The translations under genes were made by a program, and so were the position numbers. A stretch of 64,000 bases of DNA. Source: UBA7985 sp049612785. GTDB taxonomy: Bacteria > Pseudomonadota > Alphaproteobacteria > UBA7985. Below the pieces are notes generated by a model that was not told the DNA's origin, ran no database searches, and was given only the letters and a program-made list of their open reading frames with translations. The stretch lies in assembly GCA_049612785.1 (NCBI GenBank), contig JBMZBW010000001.1, forward strand, positions 1-64,000, given 5' to 3'. Positions within the stretch are counted from its first letter, which is position 1. Every line of letters begins with the position of its first letter. Below are positions 51,721 through 59,328 of this stretch, piece after piece.

Positions 51721-53124
51721 ATGTTTACTGTAGCTCTCATCGGCCGACCCAATGTCGGCAAGTCGACACTTTTCAACAAGCTGATCGGACGCAAGCGCGC
51801 CATCGTCCACGATGAGCCGGGCGTAACCCGTGACTGGCGTGAGGGCGAGGCCAAGATTGGCGGTGTGTCCTTTCGCGTTTTGGACACGGCCGGGCTGGAA
51901 GAAGCTTTCGACGACAGCCTTGCGGCACGGATGCGCCAGCAGACTGAACAAGCGCTGGGGCAGGCGGATCTCGCGCTGTTCATGATCGACGCGCGCGTGG
52001 GCATCACCCCGACCGATGAACACTTTTCCAAATGGCTGAGGACGGCGGGGATTGAAACATGGGTCATCGCGAACAAGTGCGAGGGCCGCGCCGGTAACGC
52101 GGGCGTGCTGGATGCCTACAGCCTCGGCCACGGTGACGTACATCCCCTGTCAGCGGAACACGGTGATGGGTTGGGGAGCCTGTTTACCGATCTGGTACAG
52201 CGTGTTTCCGAAGCACCGGTCGAAGAAGAGGCTGATGACGGTCTGAACCTCAATGCCGCGCAGGAGGCTGAAGAAGCTGAAGATGGCCGGTCCTACGAAA
52301 TCAAACCCAACCGCCCGCTGCATCTGGTGGTCGCAGGCCGTCCCAATGTCGGCAAGTCGACGCTGATCAACCGCCTGCTCGGGCAAGACCGTCTGCTCAC
52401 GGGGCCTGAGGCCGGGATCACGCGCGATGCGATTGTGGTGGACCTGGCGTGGAAGGACCGCGCCATCCGCCTGTGGGATACCGCCGGACTGCGACGCAAA
52501 GCAAACGTCAAAGACAAGCTTGAAACCATGTCCAATCAGGACACCTTGCGCGCCATTCGGTTCGCCGAAGTCGTGCTGCTGCTGCTGGATTCTGACGGCG
52601 TGCTGGACAAGCAGGATCTGACCATCGCGCGGCAGGTGCTTGAAGAGGGTCGCGGCCTGATTATCGGCGTGAACAAGTTCGATAAGGTCGACGATCCCGC
52701 TGCGGTCATGGGCCGCTTGAACGACCGCTTGCAGACTTCTTTGGCGCAGGCAAAGGGCGTGACGACCATGCCCCTGTCCGGGCTGGAAGGCTATAACCTT
52801 GACCGCGTGTTGCAAACGGCTTTTGAGGCGCGCAAAACCTGGTCTACCCGTCTGTCCACTGCATTGCTGAACAAGTGGTTGAGCTACCACACCGAGCGCC
52901 ATCCGCCGCCGTTGGTGGCCGGTCGCCGGATCAAGTTGCGCTACGCCACACAGGTCAAATCGCGGCCACCGACGTTTGCGGTTTTCGGCTCGCGTGTTTC
53001 GGAGCTTCCGGGCTCCTACCAGGGCTATCTGATCAACGCCCTGCGCGAGGACTTCGACCTGTGGGGTACACCGATCCGGCTGTTGCTCCGCGCGGGTCAG
53101 AATCCGTATTCGAAAAAGAAGTAA
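51721..53124 (+). CDS. der: Ribosome assembly GTPase Der (EngA)
   Basis: 467 aa with tandem GTPase domains, a hallmark of Der: G1 GRPNVGKSTLFN (first) and GRPNVGKSTLIN (second), GVTRD and GITRD switches, and NKCE and NKFD as G4 motifs. An acidic linker separates the GTPase domains, and a KH-like domain forms the C-terminus, which ends YSKKK. Required for 50S maturation. Convergent with the SDR gene, 12 bp apart, with no terminator visible. Confidence 0.98.
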   Translation: MFTVALIGRPNVGKSTLFNKLIGRKRAIVHDEPGVTRDWREGEAKIGGVSFRVLDTAGLEEAFDDSLAARMRQQTEQALGQADLALFMIDARVGITPTDEHFSKWLRTAGIETWVIANKCEGRAGNAGVLDAYSLGHGDVHPLSAEHGDGLGSLFTDLVQRVSEAPVEEEADDGLNLNAAQEAEEAEDGRSYEIKPNRPLHLVVAGRPNVGKSTLINRLLGQDRLLTGPEAGITRDAIVVDLAWKDRAIRLWDTAGLRRKANVKDKLETMSNQDTLRAIRFAEVVLLLLDSDGVLDKQDLTIARQVLEEGRGLIIGVNKFDKVDDPAAVMGRLNDRLQTSLAQAKGVTTMPLSGLEGYNLDRVLQTAFEARKTWSTRLSTALLNKWLSYHTERHPPPLVAGRRIKLRYATQVKSRPPTFAVFGSRVSELPGSYQGYLINALREDFDLWGTPIRLLLRAGQNPYSKKK

Positions 53125-53136
53125 ACGGGGCCTCAA

Positions 53137-53919
53137 TCAGGCCGGGATATACGCGCCGTTTTCCAGTCTTTGCCAGCGGTCCTCATCGCCTGCCTGCGGT
53201 TCCCATCCTTCGATCTCCGCCGTAAAGCGTTCGCCATTGGCTGAGCACGATGCCAGAGCCAGTTTGACGAAGGTGCCGGTGATGCAGGATGGCTCCGGCA
53301 ATGATTTTGGATCTTCACCCGGGTAGGCGTCGGCGCGCATGGTGGTGCGAATGCGGCCTGGGTCGACGATATTCGCGCGAACGGGTGTTCCTTTGATTTC
53401 TTTGACGTAGGACTGCAGGACAAATTCCATGGCGGCTTTGGCCGCACCATAGGGCGACCAGTAAGAACGCGGGTGCAGAGCCGCCCCGCTGGATACCGCA
53501 ATCAGTCGACCGGCCTCAGAAGCACGCAGCAGGTCATGGAAGGCGTAGAGCTGGTACTGAAGCGCAGAGAGGTTCGTCGCGATGATCTTGTCAAACTCAG
53601 CGGCTTCCATCTGGGCGACGGGCATAAGGGTGCCGAGCATACCGGCGTTGGACACCAGAATATCCAGCTTGCCAAACCGTTCGTGGACGATATTCGAGAG
53701 CTCAATCGCCGGTTCAGGTCTGGCAACATCAAACGGGACGAGGATCGCACGGTCATAGCCTTGCGCCCGCAAACTGTCGTCGATGGCTTCGAGGTCGTCG
53801 TTTGTCCGGGCTGCGATGATGATATCTGCGCCTTCGGCGGCAAAGCGCTGGGCAACGGCGGCACCAATGCCTCGCGTCCCGCCCGTGATCAGGGCGAGGC
53901 GTCCCTCTAGCTGGCTCAT
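53137..53919 (-). CDS. Short-chain dehydrogenase/reductase
   Basis: 260 aa classical SDR. NAD(P)-binding ITGGTRGIGAAVAQRF, NNAG-type LVSNAGMLG, catalytic Ser in AVSSGAALHP and YxxxK as YGAAKAAME. The substrate is unknown. It lies six bases after cvpA on the minus strand. In Rhodobacterales-type genomes purF usually sits between cvpA and a similar SDR, but here it is missing. Confidence 0.9.
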   Translation of the reverse strand: MSQLEGRLALITGGTRGIGAAVAQRFAAEGADIIIAARTNDDLEAIDDSLRAQGYDRAILVPFDVARPEPAIELSNIVHERFGKLDILVSNAGMLGTLMPVAQMEAAEFDKIIATNLSALQYQLYAFHDLLRASEAGRLIAVSSGAALHPRSYWSPYGAAKAAMEFVLQSYVKEIKGTPVRANIVDPGRIRTTMRADAYPGEDPKSLPEPSCITGTFVKLALASCSANGERFTAEIEGWEPQAGDEDRWQRLENGAYIPA

Positions 53920-53925
53920 GGTTAT

Positions 53926-54576
53926 TTAGTTTCCTGTACTCGAAATCAGCGTTCCAATGGCGTCATCGCCATCGGCTGAACGCAAGCCGCCGTTGGCTTG
54001 TAAGTCAACACCATTACGCTGTTTTGGACGCGGGTCAGCGTCACGCAGGGTTTCCCAGGCATCCAGAATGCGCAGCTGCAAGTCATCGCTCTGCGTAAAC
54101 GGCGCTTGCTCGGCAGCACGCAAGAGCGAGAGAGACACAACATGGACATAGGGCAAAAGACGCGAGTCTTTGACGTTAGGGTGATCCACAGCCGGGGTCC
54201 ACGTCAGTGCGGCTGCAATCCACGCGACCCCCGCAATTGCGCCACCCAGCGCAAAGCCAAAGATCAAGCCGGTCAGGTGATCGAGGAACCGAATGGTGCG
54301 CGATCGGATCAGCTTGAAAAAAGGAATAGTCAGGATCGATGCGGCAATAAAAGTTCCGACAAACAGCAAGCCGCCAGCAATAACCTTGGCGATGGTCTCG
54401 CTGTCGACCCATGCCTTTGTGAACTGTTCGTAGATTGTACCGTTGAATGTCAGGGCAACATACAAACCCGCACCAAAACACACGATGAGCAGCAGTTGCC
54501 GAATAAAGCCCCACATAAAGGAATAAAGGCTGGTAACGGCAATGACAAAGATGATCGCGATGTCGACCCAGTTCAT
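53926..54576 (-). CDS. cvpA: CvpA family membrane protein
   Basis: 216 aa with four transmembrane segments (from MNWVDIAIIFVIAVTSLYSF onwards) and a polar, probably disordered C-terminal tail. CvpA is linked to envelope homeostasis and, historically, colicin V export. The gene is six bases ahead of the SDR and 118 bp after radA. Confidence 0.92.
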   Translation of the reverse strand: MNWVDIAIIFVIAVTSLYSFMWGFIRQLLLIVCFGAGLYVALTFNGTIYEQFTKAWVDSETIAKVIAGGLLFVGTFIAASILTIPFFKLIRSRTIRFLDHLTGLIFGFALGGAIAGVAWIAAALTWTPAVDHPNVKDSRLLPYVHVVSLSLLRAAEQAPFTQSDDLQLRILDAWETLRDADPRPKQRNGVDLQANGGLRSADGDDAIGTLISSTGN

Positions 54577-54694
54577 AAGCGCTCTGTGGTTGTGGTTTTG
54601 ATCAATTTGTAAAACATCTAGCCCAAAGCATCATCGAATGAAAACAGGACTTATTTACGGCAGATTAATCTGAACGGATTTCGCCTCTCGTTCC

Positions 54695-56134
54695 TCAGTC
54701 TTTTTGCCGCCGCGAAACCCCCAGAAAGGCTGTCAGCTCAGTAACATGTTTGGTGTGGTGCTCGTTCAGTGCTGAGCGCGTGCGTTTGGTCTTGCCCCTC
54801 GCAGGGGGGAAGGGAGCGACCACGCTGTCAAAGCCTAACTTTTCCGCTTCTTTGAGCCGCTGAGGGGTGAGCGGTACGGGCCGTACTTCGCCGGTCAAGC
54901 CAATTTCACCGAACAGCACCGTATCACCGGGCACCGGCTGCTTGGCGATTGAGGAAATCAGGGCAGCAGCGACCGCCAGATCGGCTGCTGGTTCAGACAA
55001 GCGGAGACCGCCAGCCACGTTCAGAAACACGTCCTGACTGGCAAAATTGATCCCGCATCGGCTTTCCAGTACGGCCAGCACCATGGCCAATCGCCCTGTG
55101 TCCCACCCCACCACTGTTCGGCGCGGCGTGCCGAGTGGGGACGGATTAACCAGCGCCTGTATTTCGACCAGTACAGGCCGGGACCCTTCGATACCGGCAA
55201 AAACAGCTGTTCCGCTCGGTGCCGGTCCACCGCCCTCACCGCGCTGCCCAAGGAACAGGCTGCTGGGGTTGGTCACGGCTGCAAGGCCATCGCCTGCCAT
55301 CTCATAGACGCCGATTTCGTCCGCTGGGCCAAAGCGGTTTTTGATGGCGCGCAGGATCCGGAATGGATGACCCCGCTCGCCTTCGAAATGAAGGACCGCG
55401 TCAACCATGTGCTCTACCACTTTGGGGCCCGCGATTGATCCTTCTTTGGTGACATGCCCCACAAGGATGAGCGCAGTACCCCGTCGTTTCGCAAGACCAA
55501 TCAACTCCTGCGCCGATCCACGGACCTGAGCCACAGTGCCGGGCGCAGACTCCAGAGTGTCCAGATACATGGTCTGGATGGAATCAATGATCAGCAAATC
55601 TGGCGCGGCCGGTCCGTCGAACGTTGTCAGAATATCACGGACCGCAGTTCCGGCGGCGAGCTGAACGGGCGCGTCGGCTGCTTCCAGACGCTCGGCTCGC
55701 AAGCGCACCTGATCCACCGATTCCTCGCCGCTGACGTAGGCAACGGAAACAGGCTGACGGCCTTCTGCGCCGCGCGCTAGTTTGGCTGCAGTCTGCAGCA
55801 GCAAAGTGGACTTCCCAATCCCCGGGTCACCGCCGATGAGCAAAGCCGAACCCGGCACCAGGCCACCACCCGTGACCCGGTCGAGTTCCGCATCGCCTGT
55901 GCGCAAGCGTGGCGGGGGATCGGCTGCACCTGTCAGCTCAACCAGATTGAGCGTCGCGCCACCACCAATGCCGGGCGCGCGACCGCCTTTCTTTCCCAGA
56001 CCACCCGGCGTGCCGGTTGCAACGGTTTCTTCCACCAGCGAATTCCAGGAATCGCACTGTTCACACTTCCCGGACCAGCGGGAGGAAACGGCTCCGCACT
56101 CCTGACAAACATATTGAGATCGTGCCTTGGCCAC
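54695..56134 (-). CDS. radA: DNA repair protein RadA (Sms)
   Basis: 479 aa RecA-like helicase that drives branch migration in recombination. An N-terminal zinc finger (YVCQECGAVSSRWSGKCEQC), Walker A GGDPGIGKSTLL, the RadA-specific KNRFGPADEIG motif, and a C-terminal Lon-protease-like domain (RTVVGWDTGRLAMVLAVLE). Stop is 118 bp before cvpA; start abuts the mlaF stop. Confidence 0.97.
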   Translation of the reverse strand: MAKARSQYVCQECGAVSSRWSGKCEQCDSWNSLVEETVATGTPGGLGKKGGRAPGIGGGATLNLVELTGAADPPPRLRTGDAELDRVTGGGLVPGSALLIGGDPGIGKSTLLLQTAAKLARGAEGRQPVSVAYVSGEESVDQVRLRAERLEAADAPVQLAAGTAVRDILTTFDGPAAPDLLIIDSIQTMYLDTLESAPGTVAQVRGSAQELIGLAKRRGTALILVGHVTKEGSIAGPKVVEHMVDAVLHFEGERGHPFRILRAIKNRFGPADEIGVYEMAGDGLAAVTNPSSLFLGQRGEGGGPAPSGTAVFAGIEGSRPVLVEIQALVNPSPLGTPRRTVVGWDTGRLAMVLAVLESRCGINFASQDVFLNVAGGLRLSEPAADLAVAAALISSIAKQPVPGDTVLFGEIGLTGEVRPVPLTPQRLKEAEKLGFDSVVAPFPPARGKTKRTRSALNEHHTKHVTELTAFLGVSRRQKD

Positions 56135-56878
56135 TTAGTCCCGCCCCGTCAAAAAAGCCTGAAGCGGCGGAAAATCGCTGTTGTCGAGGTCAGTGATCCG
56201 TCCGGTCCACCCAATTGTTCCCTCGTACAGAAAAGCCACCCGTTGGCAGACTTTGCGCACCGATGCGATATCGTGCGTGATCATGACAGCGGCTGCACCG
56301 GTTCGCGTGATGGTATCCGCCATGAGCTTGTCGATCAGGCCAGCAGAAATCGGATCCAGTCCCGTCGTGGGTTCATCGAAAAACAGAATCTCAGGCTCTG
56401 CGGCCAAGGCGCGGGCCAAACCTGCTCGCTTTTGCTGCCCCCCAGAAAGATCTGCGGGTCGGCGCTCGGCCAGGTTAGCTTCCAAACCAACAGCCTCAAG
56501 CATGGTCAGGGCGCGGTCTCGCGCCTCTTTGCGTCCCATCCCTTCGGCCTGTGTCAGGCGAAAGGCAATGTTTTCCCAGATGGTCAGGGAGTCAAACAGT
56601 GCCGCGCCTTGAAACAACATTCCGATCCGTGCCCGCGCGTTGGCTGCTTCCCGCCCTTTGGCCGTGCGCAGCTCGACGTCGCCCAGCTCAATGGTTCCCG
56701 CTTGTGCTGGTAGTAGGCCCAGTATGGCTTTGAGCGTGACTGATTTTCCGGTCCCTGAACCGCCAAGCAAAGCCAGTGTCTCACCCGGCGCAACCTGAAA
56801 CCCAAGATCATGAATAATCGATTTTCCGCCGAGCGTAACGCTGAGGTTTTGGATGTTGAGAATGGCTTTGGTCATCAC
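56135..56878 (-). CDS. mlaF: ABC transporter ATPase, MlaF type
   Basis: 247 aa ATPase of a lipid-transport MlaFE-like ABC importer that keeps phospholipid out of the outer leaflet. Walker A GGSGTGKSVTL, signature LSGGQQKRAGLARAL, Walker B ILFFDEPTTGLDPI, and the H-loop MITHDIA. Start overlaps the mlaE stop by four bases. No MCE-domain substrate-binding gene (mlaD) is in the cluster. Confidence 0.94.
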   Translation of the reverse strand: MMTKAILNIQNLSVTLGGKSIIHDLGFQVAPGETLALLGGSGTGKSVTLKAILGLLPAQAGTIELGDVELRTAKGREAANARARIGMLFQGAALFDSLTIWENIAFRLTQAEGMGRKEARDRALTMLEAVGLEANLAERRPADLSGGQQKRAGLARALAAEPEILFFDEPTTGLDPISAGLIDKLMADTITRTGAAAVMITHDIASVRKVCQRVAFLYEGTIGWTGRITDLDNSDFPPLQAFLTGRD

Positions 56879-57690
56879 ACGATCCCGAACAACAAGGCCG
56901 TGAGCAGAAAGTTGGATGCGAGAATAGCGATGGCGCTGGAAACAACAGCCGATGTCGTTGCTCGACCGACGCCCTCAGCGCCGGCTGACGCTGTAAAGCC
57001 GTGAAAGCATCCCATGACCGCAATCAGGTAACCAAAGACGGCCGCCTTGATCAGACCGCTGCTCAAGTCACCCCCGGTCAGGAACCGCATGACGTTAGAA
57101 ATGAACAAAGGACCGTCAAAACCCAGCTGTAGAACAGCCACCGAGTAGCCACCCAGAATGCCAATGACGTCTGCGGCCAGAACCAGCAAAGGCAGGGAGA
57201 TCGTTGCAGCCAGAATGCGCGGGGCCACCAGGTAACGCAACGGATCGACCCGCAGGGTGCTCAGTGCATCAATTTGCTCAGTGACACGCATGGCCCCCAG
57301 CTCTGCAGCCATCGCCGCGCCCATGCGACCGGAAACCATCAGGCCCGCCAGAACAGGCCCCAGTTCGCGCGCGATGGAGAGAGCAACGACTTGCGGGACA
57401 GCGGCCTCGGCGCTGAAGCGCTCAAATCCGGTGTAGGACTGGAGCGCCAGAACCATCCCGGTGAACAAAGCCGTGAGTCCGACCACGGGCAGCGAAAAGT
57501 AGAAAAACTCAGCCACCTGTCCAATGAAGACGCGCGGGTAAAAGGGCGGGGCAAAAACACGCCATGTGGCTTGGAAAGCGAACAGCGTGCGCGCGCCTAT
57601 TCCAGCCAGCAGGCCTAACAGCCCGGCACCAATTCTCGCTAGTCCATCCAGAATCCAGGTCACGCTGGTTCTCAATCGCCCCTTAATCAA
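56875..57690 (-). CDS. mlaE: ABC transporter permease, MlaE type
   Basis: 271 aa, TTG start (57690). Five to six transmembrane helices; family features include GFERFSAEAAVPQVVALSIAR, ELGPVLAGLMVSGRMGAAMAAELG and SAGAEGVGRATTSAVVSS. It pairs with the downstream mlaF. It starts four bases after the alr stop. Confidence 0.93.
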   Translation of the reverse strand: MIKGRLRTSVTWILDGLARIGAGLLGLLAGIGARTLFAFQATWRVFAPPFYPRVFIGQVAEFFYFSLPVVGLTALFTGMVLALQSYTGFERFSAEAAVPQVVALSIARELGPVLAGLMVSGRMGAAMAAELGAMRVTEQIDALSTLRVDPLRYLVAPRILAATISLPLLVLAADVIGILGGYSVAVLQLGFDGPLFISNVMRFLTGGDLSSGLIKAAVFGYLIAVMGCFHGFTASAGAEGVGRATTSAVVSSAIAILASNFLLTALLFGIV

Positions 57691-57694
57691 ACCA

Positions 57695-58789
57695 CTAGTG
57701 GCTCAGATACGCCCTTTTTGCACGCCGGGAAAGGCTGGTGAGGATTTCGTAGCTGATGGTCCTCGCTCCTTGGGCAAATCGGTCAACGGTCAAATCACCG
57801 CCGATGACTTCGACAGGCTCACCGATCCGTCGCAAGGCAGCGGGTGCGTCGGTCAGGTCAAGCACCGCTGTATCCATCGAAACCCGCCCGACTTGCGGGC
57901 ATAGGCTCTGCCCCAGACGCACCATCACCCGGTCTGAAGCGGCACGGGGCCAGCCGTCGGCGTAGCCCAGAGGAATAACACCCAGGTGGCTTTCGCGCTG
58001 GGCAACCCAAGTGCCGCCATAGCCAACCGGCGCGCCAGCTTCAACGGTGCGCAGCTGGATCAGTGGCGCGTGAAGTTGGACGACGGGGTTCATGGGGTTT
58101 TCTGCTGCGTCCGGGGTTGGATTGCCCCCATACAAGGCGAGGCCGGGCCGACCCATGCCGATTTTCAGATAATCATCGCCCAGAAAGTGCCCGGAGCTGT
58201 TGATCAGAGAGGGAATAAATTCACGGTTTGATGCCGAGGCCATGGCCTCTCTGAAAGCCTTCAATTGCGCAGCATTAGAAGGGTTTTCCGGCTCTTCGGC
58301 ACTGGCGAGATGGGACATCAAAATCGCAGTTTTAGCGTTTTTCCAAGTGTCTGAAGTTACGCCTTCAGCAACCTCTTGCGGCTGCAGTCCCAACCGGTTC
58401 ATTCCCGTATCGACATGGATCGTTGCCTGATCATGGCCTCGCCAGCCCTTGATTTGTTCCAGTGTGTTGAGCACCGGGGTCAGGCTATATTTCTCAAAGG
58501 CCGCGACCTCCGACAGACCTTCCAAAACACCGATCCAGGGGCCCTCACCGAGCGTCTCCCGCACGGTTCGCCCTTCGGACAGCGTTGCCACGAAAAAGCG
58601 GGACGCGCCCGCATCTCGCAGCTTTGGCGCGCAGGCTTCGACACCCAGCCCGTAGGCGTTGGCCTTTACCACTGCAGCAGAACCCAAGGCACTCAGGCCG
58701 TTGAGCAGCCGCCAGTTTTGGGCGAGGGCAGAGAGGTTGATGGTCAGCTTTGGCTGGTGCGATACGGTCATAGGCGTCTTTGGCGTCAT
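57695..58789 (-). CDS. alr: Alanine racemase
   Basis: Makes D-alanine for peptidoglycan; 364 aa, PLP-dependent. The lysine that binds PLP is in VVKANAYGLG near residue 43; the catalytic Tyr lies in GAPVGYGGTW. Fold-type III TIM barrel plus C-terminal beta domain. It precedes mlaE on the minus strand. A racemase beside envelope lipid transport genes fits the cell-wall theme. Confidence 0.96.
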   Translation of the reverse strand: MTPKTPMTVSHQPKLTINLSALAQNWRLLNGLSALGSAAVVKANAYGLGVEACAPKLRDAGASRFFVATLSEGRTVRETLGEGPWIGVLEGLSEVAAFEKYSLTPVLNTLEQIKGWRGHDQATIHVDTGMNRLGLQPQEVAEGVTSDTWKNAKTAILMSHLASAEEPENPSNAAQLKAFREAMASASNREFIPSLINSSGHFLGDDYLKIGMGRPGLALYGGNPTPDAAENPMNPVVQLHAPLIQLRTVEAGAPVGYGGTWVAQRESHLGVIPLGYADGWPRAASDRVMVRLGQSLCPQVGRVSMDTAVLDLTDAPAALRRIGEPVEVIGGDLTVDRFAQGARTISYEILTSLSRRAKRAYLSH

Positions 58790-58794
58790 TGGTT

Positions 58795-59328
58795 TCAGAG
58801 TTTGTAAGGGACCTCGTCAATAAAACAAAGCTGCTGGGGGAAATCCCACTCGACAAACAACCCATTCCAGATATCGACATAGCCGCGCACCCGGACACGT
58901 TGCCCGATCCAGTTTTCCGGATCAGGCCATAATTGGCGCACCATGCGCAGCGGTTTGTCCTGAAGCGATACGGTAAAGTCTGTGCGATAGTCGGCACCAA
59001 AGTTGAGGAACCAGCGTTGGCGGCCCTCGAAAACATCCAGGATAACGCCTTCCACCACCATAAAGGAGGCTGGCGTTTTGTTTACCTCTGCGTTTTCCAG
59101 ATCCGCGGCTGAAAAAACCTGAACATCCGGGCTCAAGGGCTCGCACTGGGTTGGAAAACGGTGCTCGTCGACCCACTCCAGGGGTCCGAATTCAGCGGTC
59201 AAGGATTGCTGCAGGGTAGAACCTGTTTCCGCGCGTGCTTCAGCGCCTAGCCAGAGACAGCAACAAAACGCTAATGTAGCGCCGAGAAACCCAAAGGGAT
59301 GAGAAGCGGTGAACGAAAACGCGAACAC
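58795..59328 (-). CDS. Secreted OB-fold/thermonuclease-like protein
   Basis: 177 aa from GTG 59328. A hydrophobic N-terminus (FLGATLAFCCCLWLGAEARA) is a signal peptide. The C-terminal half (VVEGVILDVFEGRQRWFLNFG, DYRTDFTV, RVRVRGYVDIWNGLFVEW) resembles the OB-fold of thermonuclease-type domains, but the catalytic Arg/Glu set of staphylococcal nuclease cannot be placed, so nuclease activity is doubtful. Its start overlaps the polA start on the other strand by 20 bp. It lies five bases before alr. Confidence 0.65.
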   Translation of the reverse strand: MFAFSFTASHPFGFLGATLAFCCCLWLGAEARAETGSTLQQSLTAEFGPLEWVDEHRFPTQCEPLSPDVQVFSAADLENAEVNKTPASFMVVEGVILDVFEGRQRWFLNFGADYRTDFTVSLQDKPLRMVRQLWPDPENWIGQRVRVRGYVDIWNGLFVEWDFPQQLCFIDEVPYKL

